Assembly (NCBI RefSeq): GCF_024585165.1
Contig: NZ_CP029008.1
Location: forward strand, 4,855,501 to 4,919,500
Source of the DNA: Bradyrhizobium sp. WBOS07
Lineage (GTDB): Bacteria; Pseudomonadota; Alphaproteobacteria; Rhizobiales; Xanthobacteraceae
Direction of reading: 5' to 3'
DNA length: 64,000 nucleotides
Shown here: in pieces, positions 34,210-43,839 of the stretch
Position numbering within the stretch: position 1 is the first letter of the stretch
Layout: every line of letters begins with the position of its first letter
Made by a program: the position numbers and the translations under genes
The notes under the pieces: model-generated
Databases searched by the model: none
What the model saw: the letters and a program-made list of their open reading frames with translations, nothing else
Told to the model about the DNA's origin: nothing

Positions 34210-35622
34210 ATGGCCCGCGATTCGCAAGCCGCGCTCGTTGCGCTCAACCGTTTCGGCTTCGGTGCCCGCGGTGGCGCCTCGGGCGATCTGATCAACGCAA
34301 GCTCGGATCCGCGCGGCTTCGTGAAGGCGGAGCTCGCGCGGCCGAGCGGCGTGCTGCTGGAGGCGCCCGGTCTGCAATCGACGCAGCAGCTGGGGCAGGC
34401 CGTCTTCGCCTATCAGGATCAGGTCAAGCAGGCGCGCGAGGCGGCAAGGACGGCCGCGCCCGCCGACATGCCGGCGCCGGCCGAACAGAAGCCTGCGCCG
34501 CAGCCGCTCAACGTCATTCAAAAGACCTTCCGCGCTGAAGCGCTGGCACGGTTGCAGCGCGCGACGCTGGCAGAGTGCGGCCTCACCGAACGGCTCGTCG
34601 TGTTCTGGTCCAACCATTTCTGCATCTCCGCGAGCAAGGGCGAGCTGGCGCGGATCTGGGCCGGTGCGTTCGAGCGCGAGGCGATCAGGCCGCACGTGCT
34701 CGGGCGCTTCGCCGACATGCTGAGGGCGGTGGAACAGCATCCGGCGATGCTGTTCTTCCTCGACAACCAGCAATCGCTCGGCCCGGACTCGCGCGCCGGC
34801 CAGAATCGCAAGCGCGGCCTGAACGAAAATCTCGCGCGCGAGATCATGGAGCTGCATACGCTCGGCGTCGGCGGCGGCTATACGCAGGACGACGTCACCT
34901 CGCTCGCCCGCATCATCACCGGCTGGACTTTCGCCGGACGAAAGGGCCAGCTCGGGCCCCCCGGCGCCTTCGTGTTCAACGCCAATGCGCACCAGCCGGG
35001 GCCGCAGATGCTGCTCGGCAAGACCTACGAGGCGGCGGGGCTCGCGCAGGGCGAGGCCGCGCTCGCCGACATCGCGCGGCATCCCTCGACCGCGAACTTC
35101 ATCGCCGGCAAATTCGCTCGTCACTTCGTTGCCGACGATCCGCCGCCGGCGCTGGTCGCGCGGCTGCGCGACGTCTTCGTCAAGACCGACGGCGATCTCA
35201 AGGCACTTGCCATGGCGCTTGTCGATTCCGATGAAGCGTGGAGGGCGCCGCTGACCAAGATGCGCTCGCCTTACGATTTCCTGGTCGCGAGCGGCCGGCT
35301 GCTCGCGCGGGTGCCGGAGGACCCGGGCCGCTATCTCAACGGCCTCAACCTGCTCGGTCAGCCGCTATGGTCGCCGCCCGGCCCCAACGGCTTTCCCGAC
35401 ACCAATGCCGCTTGGACCGCGCCTGAAGGCATCAAGCTCAGGCTGGATATCGCCGCGCAGATCGGCGCGCGGCTCGGCAACAATATCGACCCGCTCGACC
35501 TTCTCGAGTTCGCGGCGGCCGATGCGGCCTCGATCGAAACGCGCAGAACCGTCGAACGGGCGGAGTCGCGGCAGCAGGCGCTGGCGCTGCTGCTGATGTC
35601 GCCGGAAATGCAGAGGAGATGA
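34210..35622 (+). CDS. DUF1800 domain protein
   Basis: A 470-residue protein of the DUF1800 family, starting MARDSQAALVALNRFGFGAR. Family marks are ERLVVFWSNHFCIS, NENLAREIMELHTLGVGGGY, ITGWTFAGR and ANFIAGKFARHFVADD. It lacks an obvious signal peptide. It is followed by a DUF1501 gene with a stop-start overlap; this pairing is widespread in bacteria but its role is not established. Confidence 0.9.
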   Translation: MARDSQAALVALNRFGFGARGGASGDLINASSDPRGFVKAELARPSGVLLEAPGLQSTQQLGQAVFAYQDQVKQAREAARTAAPADMPAPAEQKPAPQPLNVIQKTFRAEALARLQRATLAECGLTERLVVFWSNHFCISASKGELARIWAGAFEREAIRPHVLGRFADMLRAVEQHPAMLFFLDNQQSLGPDSRAGQNRKRGLNENLAREIMELHTLGVGGGYTQDDVTSLARIITGWTFAGRKGQLGPPGAFVFNANAHQPGPQMLLGKTYEAAGLAQGEAALADIARHPSTANFIAGKFARHFVADDPPPALVARLRDVFVKTDGDLKALAMALVDSDEAWRAPLTKMRSPYDFLVASGRLLARVPEDPGRYLNGLNLLGQPLWSPPGPNGFPDTNAAWTAPEGIKLRLDIAAQIGARLGNNIDPLDLLEFAAADAASIETRRTVERAESRQQALALLLMSPEMQRR

Positions 35623-35624
35623 TC

Positions 35625-36845
35625 ATGATCGACTGCGTCGAGAACCGGCTCCTCACCTCGCGCCGCGGTCTTTTGCTCGGCGGCGCCGCGTTCGCGGCCT
35701 GGGCTTACCTGCCGAAATTCGCACGCGCGGCCGACGGGCGCGATCCCCGGCTGATCGTGGTGATCCTGCGCGGGGCGCTCGACGGACTTTCGACCGTCGC
35801 GCCGATCGGCGATCCCGATTATGCCGGCCTGCACGGCTCGATCGCGCTCGCGGCGGACGGCGCGCATCCCGCGATTCCGCTCGATTCCTTCTTCGCGCTA
35901 CATCCGGCCATGCCGGAATTTTCGCGCATGTATCGCGACAAGCACGCGGCGGTGATCCATGCGGTGGCGACGCCCTATCGCGACCGCTCGCATTTCGACG
36001 GACAGGACGTGCTCGAAAGCGGCTACGCCGGGCCGGGTCGCGTGCAGTCCGGCTGGCTCAACCGCGCGCTGGAGGCGCTGCCGCGCGGCGAGCGCGTATC
36101 GAGCGGTCTTGCGGTCGGACCCACCACGCCGCTGGTGCTGCGTGGCAACGCGCCGACCGTCGGATGGGCGCCGGTGGCGCTGCCGCAGGCGGATGACGAC
36201 ACCGCGATGCGGCTCGTCGATCTCTACCGTCACCGCGATCCCGCGCTGGCGACGGCACTGTCGCAGGGCCTCCAGCTCGACAAGGCCGCGAGCGGCGACG
36301 ACATGAAACGCAGGCCCGGCAATGCGGTGGCGCAGATGCGCCAGGTCGCGCGCGGCGCGGCCAAGCTGATGGCGGCGGACGACGGCCCGCGCATCGCAGC
36401 GCTCGCCTTCGACGGCTGGGACACCCATGCCAATGAAGGCGGCCCGGTCGGCCGCCTCGCCTTCCTGCTCGGCGGGCTCGACGGCGCGCTCGCCGAATTC
36501 GAAAGCGGCCTAGGAGAGCGCTGGCGCGACAGCGTCGTCGTCGTCGCTACCGAATTCGGCCGCACCGCGCGCATCAACGGCACCGACGGCACCGATCACG
36601 GCACCGGCACGATCGCGCTGCTCGCCGGCGGTGCCGTGAAGGGCGGCCGCGTCGTCGCGGACTGGCCGGGCCTCAAGCTTGCGAACCTCCACGACGGCCG
36701 CGACCTCAAGCCGACCACGGATCTGCGCTCGGTGATCAAGGGCGTGCTGCAAGGACAGTTCGGCCTGTCCGATCGCGTGCTGGCGGACACGGTGTTCCCG
36801 GACAGCGCGAGCGCGAATCCGATGAAGGGATTGGTGGCGTCATAG
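35625..36845 (+). CDS. DUF1501 domain protein, Tat-exported
   Basis: A 406-residue protein. The Tat signal is SRRGLLLGGAAFAAWAYLP then FARAADG, so it is exported folded. The domain has RLIVVILRGALDGLS, ALHPAMPEF, SHFDGQDVLESG, AFDGWDTHANEGGP and VATEFGRTARIN, the DUF1501 sulfatase-like pattern with metal-binding Asp/His residues. AGGAG lies 6 bases before the ATG at 35625. It forms an operon with the DUF1800 gene. Confidence 0.9.
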   Translation: MIDCVENRLLTSRRGLLLGGAAFAAWAYLPKFARAADGRDPRLIVVILRGALDGLSTVAPIGDPDYAGLHGSIALAADGAHPAIPLDSFFALHPAMPEFSRMYRDKHAAVIHAVATPYRDRSHFDGQDVLESGYAGPGRVQSGWLNRALEALPRGERVSSGLAVGPTTPLVLRGNAPTVGWAPVALPQADDDTAMRLVDLYRHRDPALATALSQGLQLDKAASGDDMKRRPGNAVAQMRQVARGAAKLMAADDGPRIAALAFDGWDTHANEGGPVGRLAFLLGGLDGALAEFESGLGERWRDSVVVVATEFGRTARINGTDGTDHGTGTIALLAGGAVKGGRVVADWPGLKLANLHDGRDLKPTTDLRSVIKGVLQGQFGLSDRVLADTVFPDSASANPMKGLVAS

Positions 36846-36852
36846 CAGCCGC

Positions 36853-36896
36853 CGTCATTCCGGAGCCCGCGCCTTGCGGCGCCTCCCGGAATGACG
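36853..36896. repeat. Short palindrome (GTCATTCCGGAG type)
   Basis: CGTCATTCCGGAGCCCGCGC pairs with GCGCCTCCCGGAATGACG. Lies after the DUF1501 gene. Confidence 0.7.
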
Positions 36897-36930
36897 ACAT
36901 GATGGGCCGAGCATCAGGAGAACCACACCC

Positions 36931-37251
36931 ATGTACATCGCCATGAACCGCTTCCGCGTCGCCAAGGGCTCCGAGGCCGCCTTCGAGCAGGTCTGGCTTT
37001 CGCGCGACACGCATCTGGACAAGGTGCCGGGCTTCGTCGAATTCCATCTCCTGCGCGGGCCGGAAGCCGAGGACCATACGCTCTACGCTTCGCACACGGT
37101 CTGGGCGAACCACGCGGCGTTCGAGGCCTGGACCAAGTCGGAGGCGTTCCGCGCCGCGCATGCGCGGGCCGGCGACACCAAGCCGGCCTACCTCGGTCAT
37201 CCCCAGTTCGAGGGCTTCGAGGTGATACAGACGGTGGGCGGCGCGAAGTAA
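36931..37251 (+). CDS. IsdG-family haem-degrading monooxygenase
   Basis: A 106-residue ferredoxin-like fold protein. Asn6 (MYIAMNRF), Trp67 (FEAWTKS) and His77 (FRAAHARA) match the N7-W67-H77 catalytic triad of IsdG-type haem oxygenases. This fits the HmuQ/HmuD proteins of Bradyrhizobium, which release iron from haem, but the hmu uptake genes are not adjacent here. It is convergent with an aldo/keto reductase gene. Confidence 0.85.
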   Translation: MYIAMNRFRVAKGSEAAFEQVWLSRDTHLDKVPGFVEFHLLRGPEAEDHTLYASHTVWANHAAFEAWTKSEAFRAAHARAGDTKPAYLGHPQFEGFEVIQTVGGAK

Positions 37252-37264
37252 TAGGTCGCGGGTT

Positions 37265-38206
37265 TCAACCCAGCGTGATCCTGTCGATCTCGGCCATCTC
37301 GTCCGCGCCGAGCTTCCAGGCGATCGCCTTGACGTTCTCCTCGATCTGCTCGACGCGGGTCGCGCCGGCGATCACGCTCGACACCTGCGGGCGCGCGGCG
37401 AGCCAGGAGAAGGCGAGCTCGAGCATGCTGCGGCCGCGCGCCTTGGCGAAGGCCTGGAGCTTCTCGACCATGTCCTCGTTGCGCGGCGTGACGTAGCGGT
37501 CGCGCAGTGCCGGTGCCTTGGCAAAGCGCGTGTCGGCGGGGGCCGCGGCGCCGCGCTGGTACTTGCCGGTGAGCAGGCCGCTGGCGAGCGGGAAGAACGG
37601 CAATAGGCCAAGCCTGTACTCCTGTGCCGCCGGCAGCAGGTCCTTCTCGATGTCGCGCACCAGGAGGCTGTATTCGTCCTGGCACGAGACGAAGCGGCTG
37701 ACATTCATCGCGCGCGCGGTGAACTCGGCTTCCGCGATCCGCCAAGCCGGGAAGTTGGAATTGCCGATGTAGCGGACCTTGCCCTGCCGGATCAAATCGT
37801 CGAGCGCGCGCAACGTCTCCTCCATCGGCGTCAGCGGATCGTAATCGTGCTGCTGGTAGAGGTCGATGTAGTCGGTCTTCAGCCGTTTCAGGCTCGCTTC
37901 CACGGCCTCCATGATGTAGCGGCGCGAGGCGCCCTGCCTGGTGCCGTCGGTCGCCATCGGCTTGGCATATTTGGTGGCGAGCACGATGTCCTTGCGGCGG
38001 TCGCCGAGCACGGTGCCGAGCACCGTCTCCGAGCCGCCCATGCCGGCATAGATGTCGGCGGTGTCAAACAGCGTGATGCCGAGATCGAGGGCGCGATGGA
38101 TCACCTTGCGCGAGGTCTCCAGATCGGTGCGCTGGCCGAAATTGTTGCAGCCAAGCCCGACCGCAGACACGCGAAGGCCGGAGGCGCCGAGATTGCGAAT
38201 TTCCAT
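37265..38206 (-). CDS. Aldo/keto reductase
   Basis: A 313-residue NADPH-dependent (alpha/beta)8 reductase. The catalytic tetrad is visible as Asp and Tyr in LFDTADIYAGMGGSE, Lys in VLATKYAKPM and His in LYQQHDYDPLTP. The NADP-binding end includes SSVIAGATRVEQIEENVKA. Substrate unknown; it is closest to the Tas/YajO-like branch by general pattern. Confidence 0.9.
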   Translation of the reverse strand: MEIRNLGASGLRVSAVGLGCNNFGQRTDLETSRKVIHRALDLGITLFDTADIYAGMGGSETVLGTVLGDRRKDIVLATKYAKPMATDGTRQGASRRYIMEAVEASLKRLKTDYIDLYQQHDYDPLTPMEETLRALDDLIRQGKVRYIGNSNFPAWRIAEAEFTARAMNVSRFVSCQDEYSLLVRDIEKDLLPAAQEYRLGLLPFFPLASGLLTGKYQRGAAAPADTRFAKAPALRDRYVTPRNEDMVEKLQAFAKARGRSMLELAFSWLAARPQVSSVIAGATRVEQIEENVKAIAWKLGADEMAEIDRITLG

Positions 38207-38294
38207 TGAGATGATCCTGTCAGAAGAAGGCGCTCATTCTGGCCGCGGTGCGCTGCACCAGCAAGAAGTCCGCCCGCGCTGCTGCCATGCGGAC

Positions 38295-38340
38295 AAAAAA
38301 ATGCGGCCCCGGTCAGACGCGGCGACTGACGGGGACCGCT
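38295..38340 (-). terminator. Rho-independent terminator of the GNAT gene
   Basis: On the minus strand AGCGGTCCCCGTCAG pairs with CTGACCGGGGCCGCA and is followed by TTTTTTT. It lies about 110 bases past the stop of the minus-strand acetyltransferase gene. Confidence 0.75.
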
Positions 38341-38450
38341 TTGGGGCGCTTGATCGGTGACGGGGGGCCAGATCAGACGCAGCTGCACCGTAGCCCCGCT
38401 ATGTTACGCGCGGGTGACAGCGGTACTTATCCACAGGGTGCGGGTGGGGA

Positions 38451-38906
38451 TCAGAAGACCTTGCGATAGACGATGAAGCCGGAACGCTCCGCGACCTTGT
38501 CGTACAGGCGCTGCGCCGTCAGGTTGGTCTCGTGCGTCTGCCAATAGACGCGTGGCGATCCCGCCAGCCTTGCGCGGTCGTAGACGCCGTGGATCAGGGC
38601 CGAGGCGACGCCCTTGCTGCGCGCGGCTTCGAGCGTGAACAGATCCTGCAGATAGCAGGACGGCTCGATCGCCGTGGTGCTGCGATGGAACAGGTAGTTC
38701 GTCATGCCGAGCAGCTTGCCGTCGCTCTCGGCGACGAGGCCGTGCACGGGCTCATAGGCATCGAAGAAGCGCTGCCACGTCATGCGCGTGATCTCGGGAG
38801 CGAGCGCGGTCGGGCCGGAGCGGCCGTAGAAGGCGTTGTAGCCGTCCCACAGCGGCAGCCATTGATCGTAGTCCTGCCTGGTGACGGAGCGAATGGTGAG
38901 CGACAT
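38451..38906 (-). CDS. GNAT family N-acetyltransferase
   Basis: A 151-residue acetyltransferase. The acetyl-CoA binding motif A is YLQDLFTLEAARSKGVASAL, and motif B is NLTAQRLYDKVAERSGFIVY. The start at 38906 gives MSLTIRSVTRQDYDQWLPLW. Substrate unknown. The strong terminator at 38295-38340 probably ends this transcript. Confidence 0.87.
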   Translation of the reverse strand: MSLTIRSVTRQDYDQWLPLWDGYNAFYGRSGPTALAPEITRMTWQRFFDAYEPVHGLVAESDGKLLGMTNYLFHRSTTAIEPSCYLQDLFTLEAARSKGVASALIHGVYDRARLAGSPRVYWQTHETNLTAQRLYDKVAERSGFIVYRKVF

Positions 38907-38977
38907 CTGGATTCCCGCGATCGACGAAGCGTCTTTCATACGGGATGATCGGTGCGGCGATCAATCGCGCAGTTGCA

Positions 38978-39838
38978 TCACTCCGCGACGCGCAGATACC
39001 GGATCAGGCCGCGGGCGGTGGGATCGCGCAGCGAGCGGTAATAGTCGGCGCGTGACGGTGCATCGGTGTGACGTACGAGGTCGGTCACCGGGGTGTAGCT
39101 GAGCATCCGTCCGCCGTCCGGCAGCGCCGTGCAGACGAAGCGCAGCACGTCGCCGCTGCGCAGGGCGATGTTGATCGGCGTGGCATCGCCGGTCCGCACC
39201 ATCTCCATGCGCTGCGCGATGAAGGTGCCGAGCTCGTCTTCTGGCAGCTCGAACGCACCGGTGTCGCGGCCGTGATACATCAGCGCGATGAAGGGCGGCT
39301 TGCCGTCGGCGATCTGGTCCGGCAAGGCGAAATAATCGCGGAACGCGCGGTTGATGAACTCGGCCCGCGTTTCGGCATCGAGCAGCACGATGCCGATATC
39401 GACCTGGTCGAGCGCGGCCGACAGCCGCACGGCGGTGGCGTGGCTGCGGCGCTCGGCCGCGAACGTGCCGAGCAGCCGCTGGCGCATCAGGCCGGTGATG
39501 CCGGCGGTGCCGGCAGCGGTGACGGCCAGGAGGCCGAGCTGGACCAGATCGGCGATGGAGGCGGATACGCCGTGGCGGCCGAGCACGAGCAGCGTTGCAC
39601 CGATCACCGCGATGGCTGCGCTGGTGACGGCGGAGCCGAGACCCGACAATGCGCCGGCGAGCGCCACGATGCCGACGAGCAGCGGAGCCGGCGTGGGCGT
39701 GGGGATCAAGCGATCGAACGGCATCGCCAGCAGCAGGGTAGCTGCCGTCAGCACCGGACCGGAGATCGCACGCCATCCGAACCGCATGGACAGTCTCGCC
39801 CTCACGACGGAGGTAAGACCGCAAGTCTGACTGATCAT
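38978..39838 (-). CDS. Membrane protein with PAS domain
   Basis: A 286-residue protein. The N-terminal 125 residues contain about four membrane helices ([56 protein letters not shown]). A PAS domain follows at about residues 140-250 (ALDQVDIGIVLLDAETRAEF, NRAFRDYFALPD). No kinase or cyclase domain follows, so it is a sensor without a visible output, possibly a truncated histidine kinase relative. The start may be either 39838 or an ATG 51 bases later. Confidence 0.78.
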   Translation of the reverse strand: MISQTCGLTSVVRARLSMRFGWRAISGPVLTAATLLLAMPFDRLIPTPTPAPLLVGIVALAGALSGLGSAVTSAAIAVIGATLLVLGRHGVSASIADLVQLGLLAVTAAGTAGITGLMRQRLLGTFAAERRSHATAVRLSAALDQVDIGIVLLDAETRAEFINRAFRDYFALPDQIADGKPPFIALMYHGRDTGAFELPEDELGTFIAQRMEMVRTGDATPINIALRSGDVLRFVCTALPDGGRMLSYTPVTDLVRHTDAPSRADYYRSLRDPTARGLIRYLRVAE

Positions 39839-39913
39839 TGCGCCGCTGCGATGCGGATTCGTGCGGTGTGCTTAGGGCGCGCTTGCTCGCAAGCCTAAGG
39901 CTTTCGGATGATT

Positions 39914-40087
39914 TTAAGCCAAGTGCGTGTGCTTGAGCTGCGTGTGCTTGAGCGGCTGTTGCAGCGCGGGCGCATTCAGCGTCGACGTCCCCGGCGCCTT
40001 GCGCGTACCGACGACGATCAACAATGACGCTGCGACCAGGATGGCCGCAGTCAACGTGATTGCAACGACTACCACAGGTGATTTCAT
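39914..40087 (-). CDS. Small membrane protein (57 aa)
   Basis: Reads MKSPVVVVAITLTAAILVAA, with a membrane helix at about residues 4-28, then a short tail containing a duplicated KHTQLKHTHLA. The start at 40087 matches this reading; the longer frame looks like leader. Function unknown. Confidence 0.65.
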   Translation of the reverse strand: MKSPVVVVAITLTAAILVAASLLIVVGTRKAPGTSTLNAPALQQPLKHTQLKHTHLA

Positions 40088-40160
40088 CGAGGTCCTGTCG
40101 CGATGCCGGCCGGCGCGGGGCATGCGGCGCCTTGAAGTCAGGACCGGGATGAAACGGGAA

Positions 40161-40337
40161 TCAGACCGGCAGGCCCATCGCCATGGTCGCCTTGGTCGAC
40201 AGCACCGTCAGGGTGACGATCAGGCACAGCGAGAGTGCGGCGACGGCGAGCGAGGCCGCAACCGCGTTGGTCAGCCGGGAAGACGCGACGGTAGCGGGAT
40301 GGCCCTGAAAGCCGGCCGTGCCGGACGCCCGTGTCAT
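40161..40337 (-). CDS. Small membrane protein (58 aa)
   Basis: Read from the minus strand as MTRASGTAGFQGHPATVASS, then RLTNAVAASLAVAALSLCLI and VTLTVLSTKATMAMGLPV. One membrane helix at about residues 24-45. It overlaps a longer spurious ORF in another frame. It lies 73 bases upstream of another tiny membrane protein gene on the same strand, so the two may be co-transcribed. Confidence 0.65.
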   Translation of the reverse strand: MTRASGTAGFQGHPATVASSRLTNAVAASLAVAALSLCLIVTLTVLSTKATMAMGLPV

Positions 40338-40494
40338 GGTCTAAATCCTTCAACGCGCGAGCGAATCACCCGCAACCTTCCACAATTTCCCAGCTTGAGC
40401 CGGCAATATTGCGGCGGCTATCCTGCTGAAAATGGCCGGAATGCGGCAAATAATACCGTTATACCCGCTATTCCCGAGGGCAGCGGGCGGGGGG

Positions 40495-41145
40495 TCATGC
40501 GCTGGCGGCAATGCTGGCGGGGTCGTCGACGTCGGCCGGCCGCCAGTCCATCGACACGAAGCCGGGCGCGGCTTCCACCCGCTTCAGCCAGTCCTGGATT
40601 GCCGGAAAGGTCGAAAGATCGAAGTCGCAGCGGTCGGCCAGGTGGGTGTAGCCGTACAGCGCGATGTCGGCGACCGTGAGCTGGCGCGCGGCGAAATAGG
40701 CGTTGGTCTTCAGGTGATTCTCCATCACCTGGAGCGCGCCATAGCCGCGCTCCATCCAGTCTTCCAGCGAATGGGTCTGCAGGTCGCGGCCGCCCTTGAC
40801 CAGCGACAGCCAGAAATAGGCGGCGCCGATGTTCGGCTCGAGCGCGTGCTGCTCGAAGAACATCCATTGCAGCGCCTCGGCGCGGTCGATGCGATTCTCG
40901 GGCGCAAGCGGAGTGCCGACAGCGACGTACCAGAGGATGGCGTTGGACTCGGCGAGATAACGGTCGTCGCCGACCTCGAGCAGCGGCACCTGTCCTGACG
41001 GGTTCTTGCTCAGAAAGTCCGGCGTGCGGCTCTCGCCGCGCAGAATGTCCACCTCGATCGCTTCGTAGGGCAGGTTGAGCAGCGCCAGCGCAAGGCGGAC
41101 CTTGTAGCTGTTGCCGGATCGTTGCATCGAATAGAGCTTGTACAT
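40495..41145 (-). CDS. Glutathione S-transferase family protein
   Basis: A 216-residue GST. It begins MYKLYSMQRSGNSYKVRLAL, with SGQVPLLEVGDDRYLAESNA as the glutathione-binding loop and the C-terminal NAYFAARQLTVADIALYGYT. The start at 41145 was chosen by family fit. It resembles the GST at 56614-57204 in overall pattern. Confidence 0.9.
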   Translation of the reverse strand: MYKLYSMQRSGNSYKVRLALALLNLPYEAIEVDILRGESRTPDFLSKNPSGQVPLLEVGDDRYLAESNAILWYVAVGTPLAPENRIDRAEALQWMFFEQHALEPNIGAAYFWLSLVKGGRDLQTHSLEDWMERGYGALQVMENHLKTNAYFAARQLTVADIALYGYTHLADRCDFDLSTFPAIQDWLKRVEAAPGFVSMDWRPADVDDPASIAASA

Positions 41146-42861
<1,716 letters not shown>

Positions 42862-42887
42862 GACTGTTGCGGCAAGTGAGGTGAACT

Positions 42888-43036
42888 CCTCTCCCCTTGT
42901 GGGAGAGGGTGGATCGCCGCGAAGCGGCGAGACGGGTGAGGGGTTCTCTCGGCGTGTGATTCTCTCGCGACAGCGTTTCGCGGAGACAACCCCTCATCCG
43001 GCGCTTCGCGCCACCTTCTCCCACAAGGGGAGAAGG
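42888..43036. repeat. Palindromic intergenic repeat, family B (copy 2)
   Basis: CCTCTCCCCTTGTGGGAGAG pairs with CTTCTCCCACAAGGGGAGAAGG, with inner GCGGCGAGACGGGTGAGGGG and CCCCTCATCCGGCGCTTCGC. Between two co-directional genes. Confidence 0.85.
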
Positions 43037-43159
43037 CAAGACCGCGCACCGATTTGCGGCGTGCGATCTGGCACGGCCGCGGTTGTTGTGGCATAGACCA
43101 TCGCGCAACACGGGTGGGGCGCTCTCTCTGCTCGCATCACATCATCGCGGGAGATATTC

Positions 43160-43639
43160 ATGCGCCGTTCGTTTCTCTTCGCCGGCCTCATCGCTGCCGG
43201 CCTCGTTGCCTCCGTCGCAAATACCAGCGCGCAGCAGCGGATGGCTCGGGTCGGCGTGCTCGAATGCCGCGGCGGTGCCAGCGTCGGCTTCATCGTGGGA
43301 TCGGTGACTCATCTCGGCTGCGTGCTGCGCGCCGACGGCTTGCCCGATGACCGCTATGTCGCGACGATCCGCAAGGTCGGCCTCGACATCGGTATCACCC
43401 AGGAGACTGCGCTCGCGTGGGGCGTGTTCGCACCGGTCGACCGCCTCGGCCCCGGCGACCTCTCCGGCAATTACGTGGGCGCGCAGGGCAGCGCCTCGGT
43501 CGGCGTCGGCCTCGGCGGCAACGTGCTGGTCGGCGGCTCCAACAATTCGATCGCGCTCCAGCCGCTCAGCGTGCAGGGCCAGGTCGGGTTCAACATCGCC
43601 GCCGGCCTCGAGAGCCTGGAACTCCGCCCGGGCCGTTGA
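43160..43639 (+). CDS. DUF992 domain protein, exported
   Basis: A 159-residue protein. A cleavable signal peptide (RRSFLFAGLIAAGLVASVAN then TSAQQ) precedes a conserved DUF992 body: VGVLECRGGASVGFIVGS, LGCVLRADGLPDDRYVATI, FAPVDRLGPGDLSGNYVGAQ and NSIALQPLSVQGQVGFNIA. DUF992 proteins are common in Rhizobiales; the function is unknown. Confidence 0.86.
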   Translation: MRRSFLFAGLIAAGLVASVANTSAQQRMARVGVLECRGGASVGFIVGSVTHLGCVLRADGLPDDRYVATIRKVGLDIGITQETALAWGVFAPVDRLGPGDLSGNYVGAQGSASVGVGLGGNVLVGGSNNSIALQPLSVQGQVGFNIAAGLESLELRPGR

Positions 43640-43839
43640 GCGCCTGGGGCGCTGCTGCTTCACCTCTCCACGTCGGTGAGAGTTGGAACACCGAGCCCAG
43701 CCCGTAGAATTATAAGACTTGATCGAACTGACGACGCACCGCAGCGACGTTTGATGCTTGCCAAATCTCGGGGAGGGGCAGAGCATCTGCGTTTGCCGAC
43801 CCAATCACGGGCCGAGCTCCACATCAAGGAGGCGGCGAA

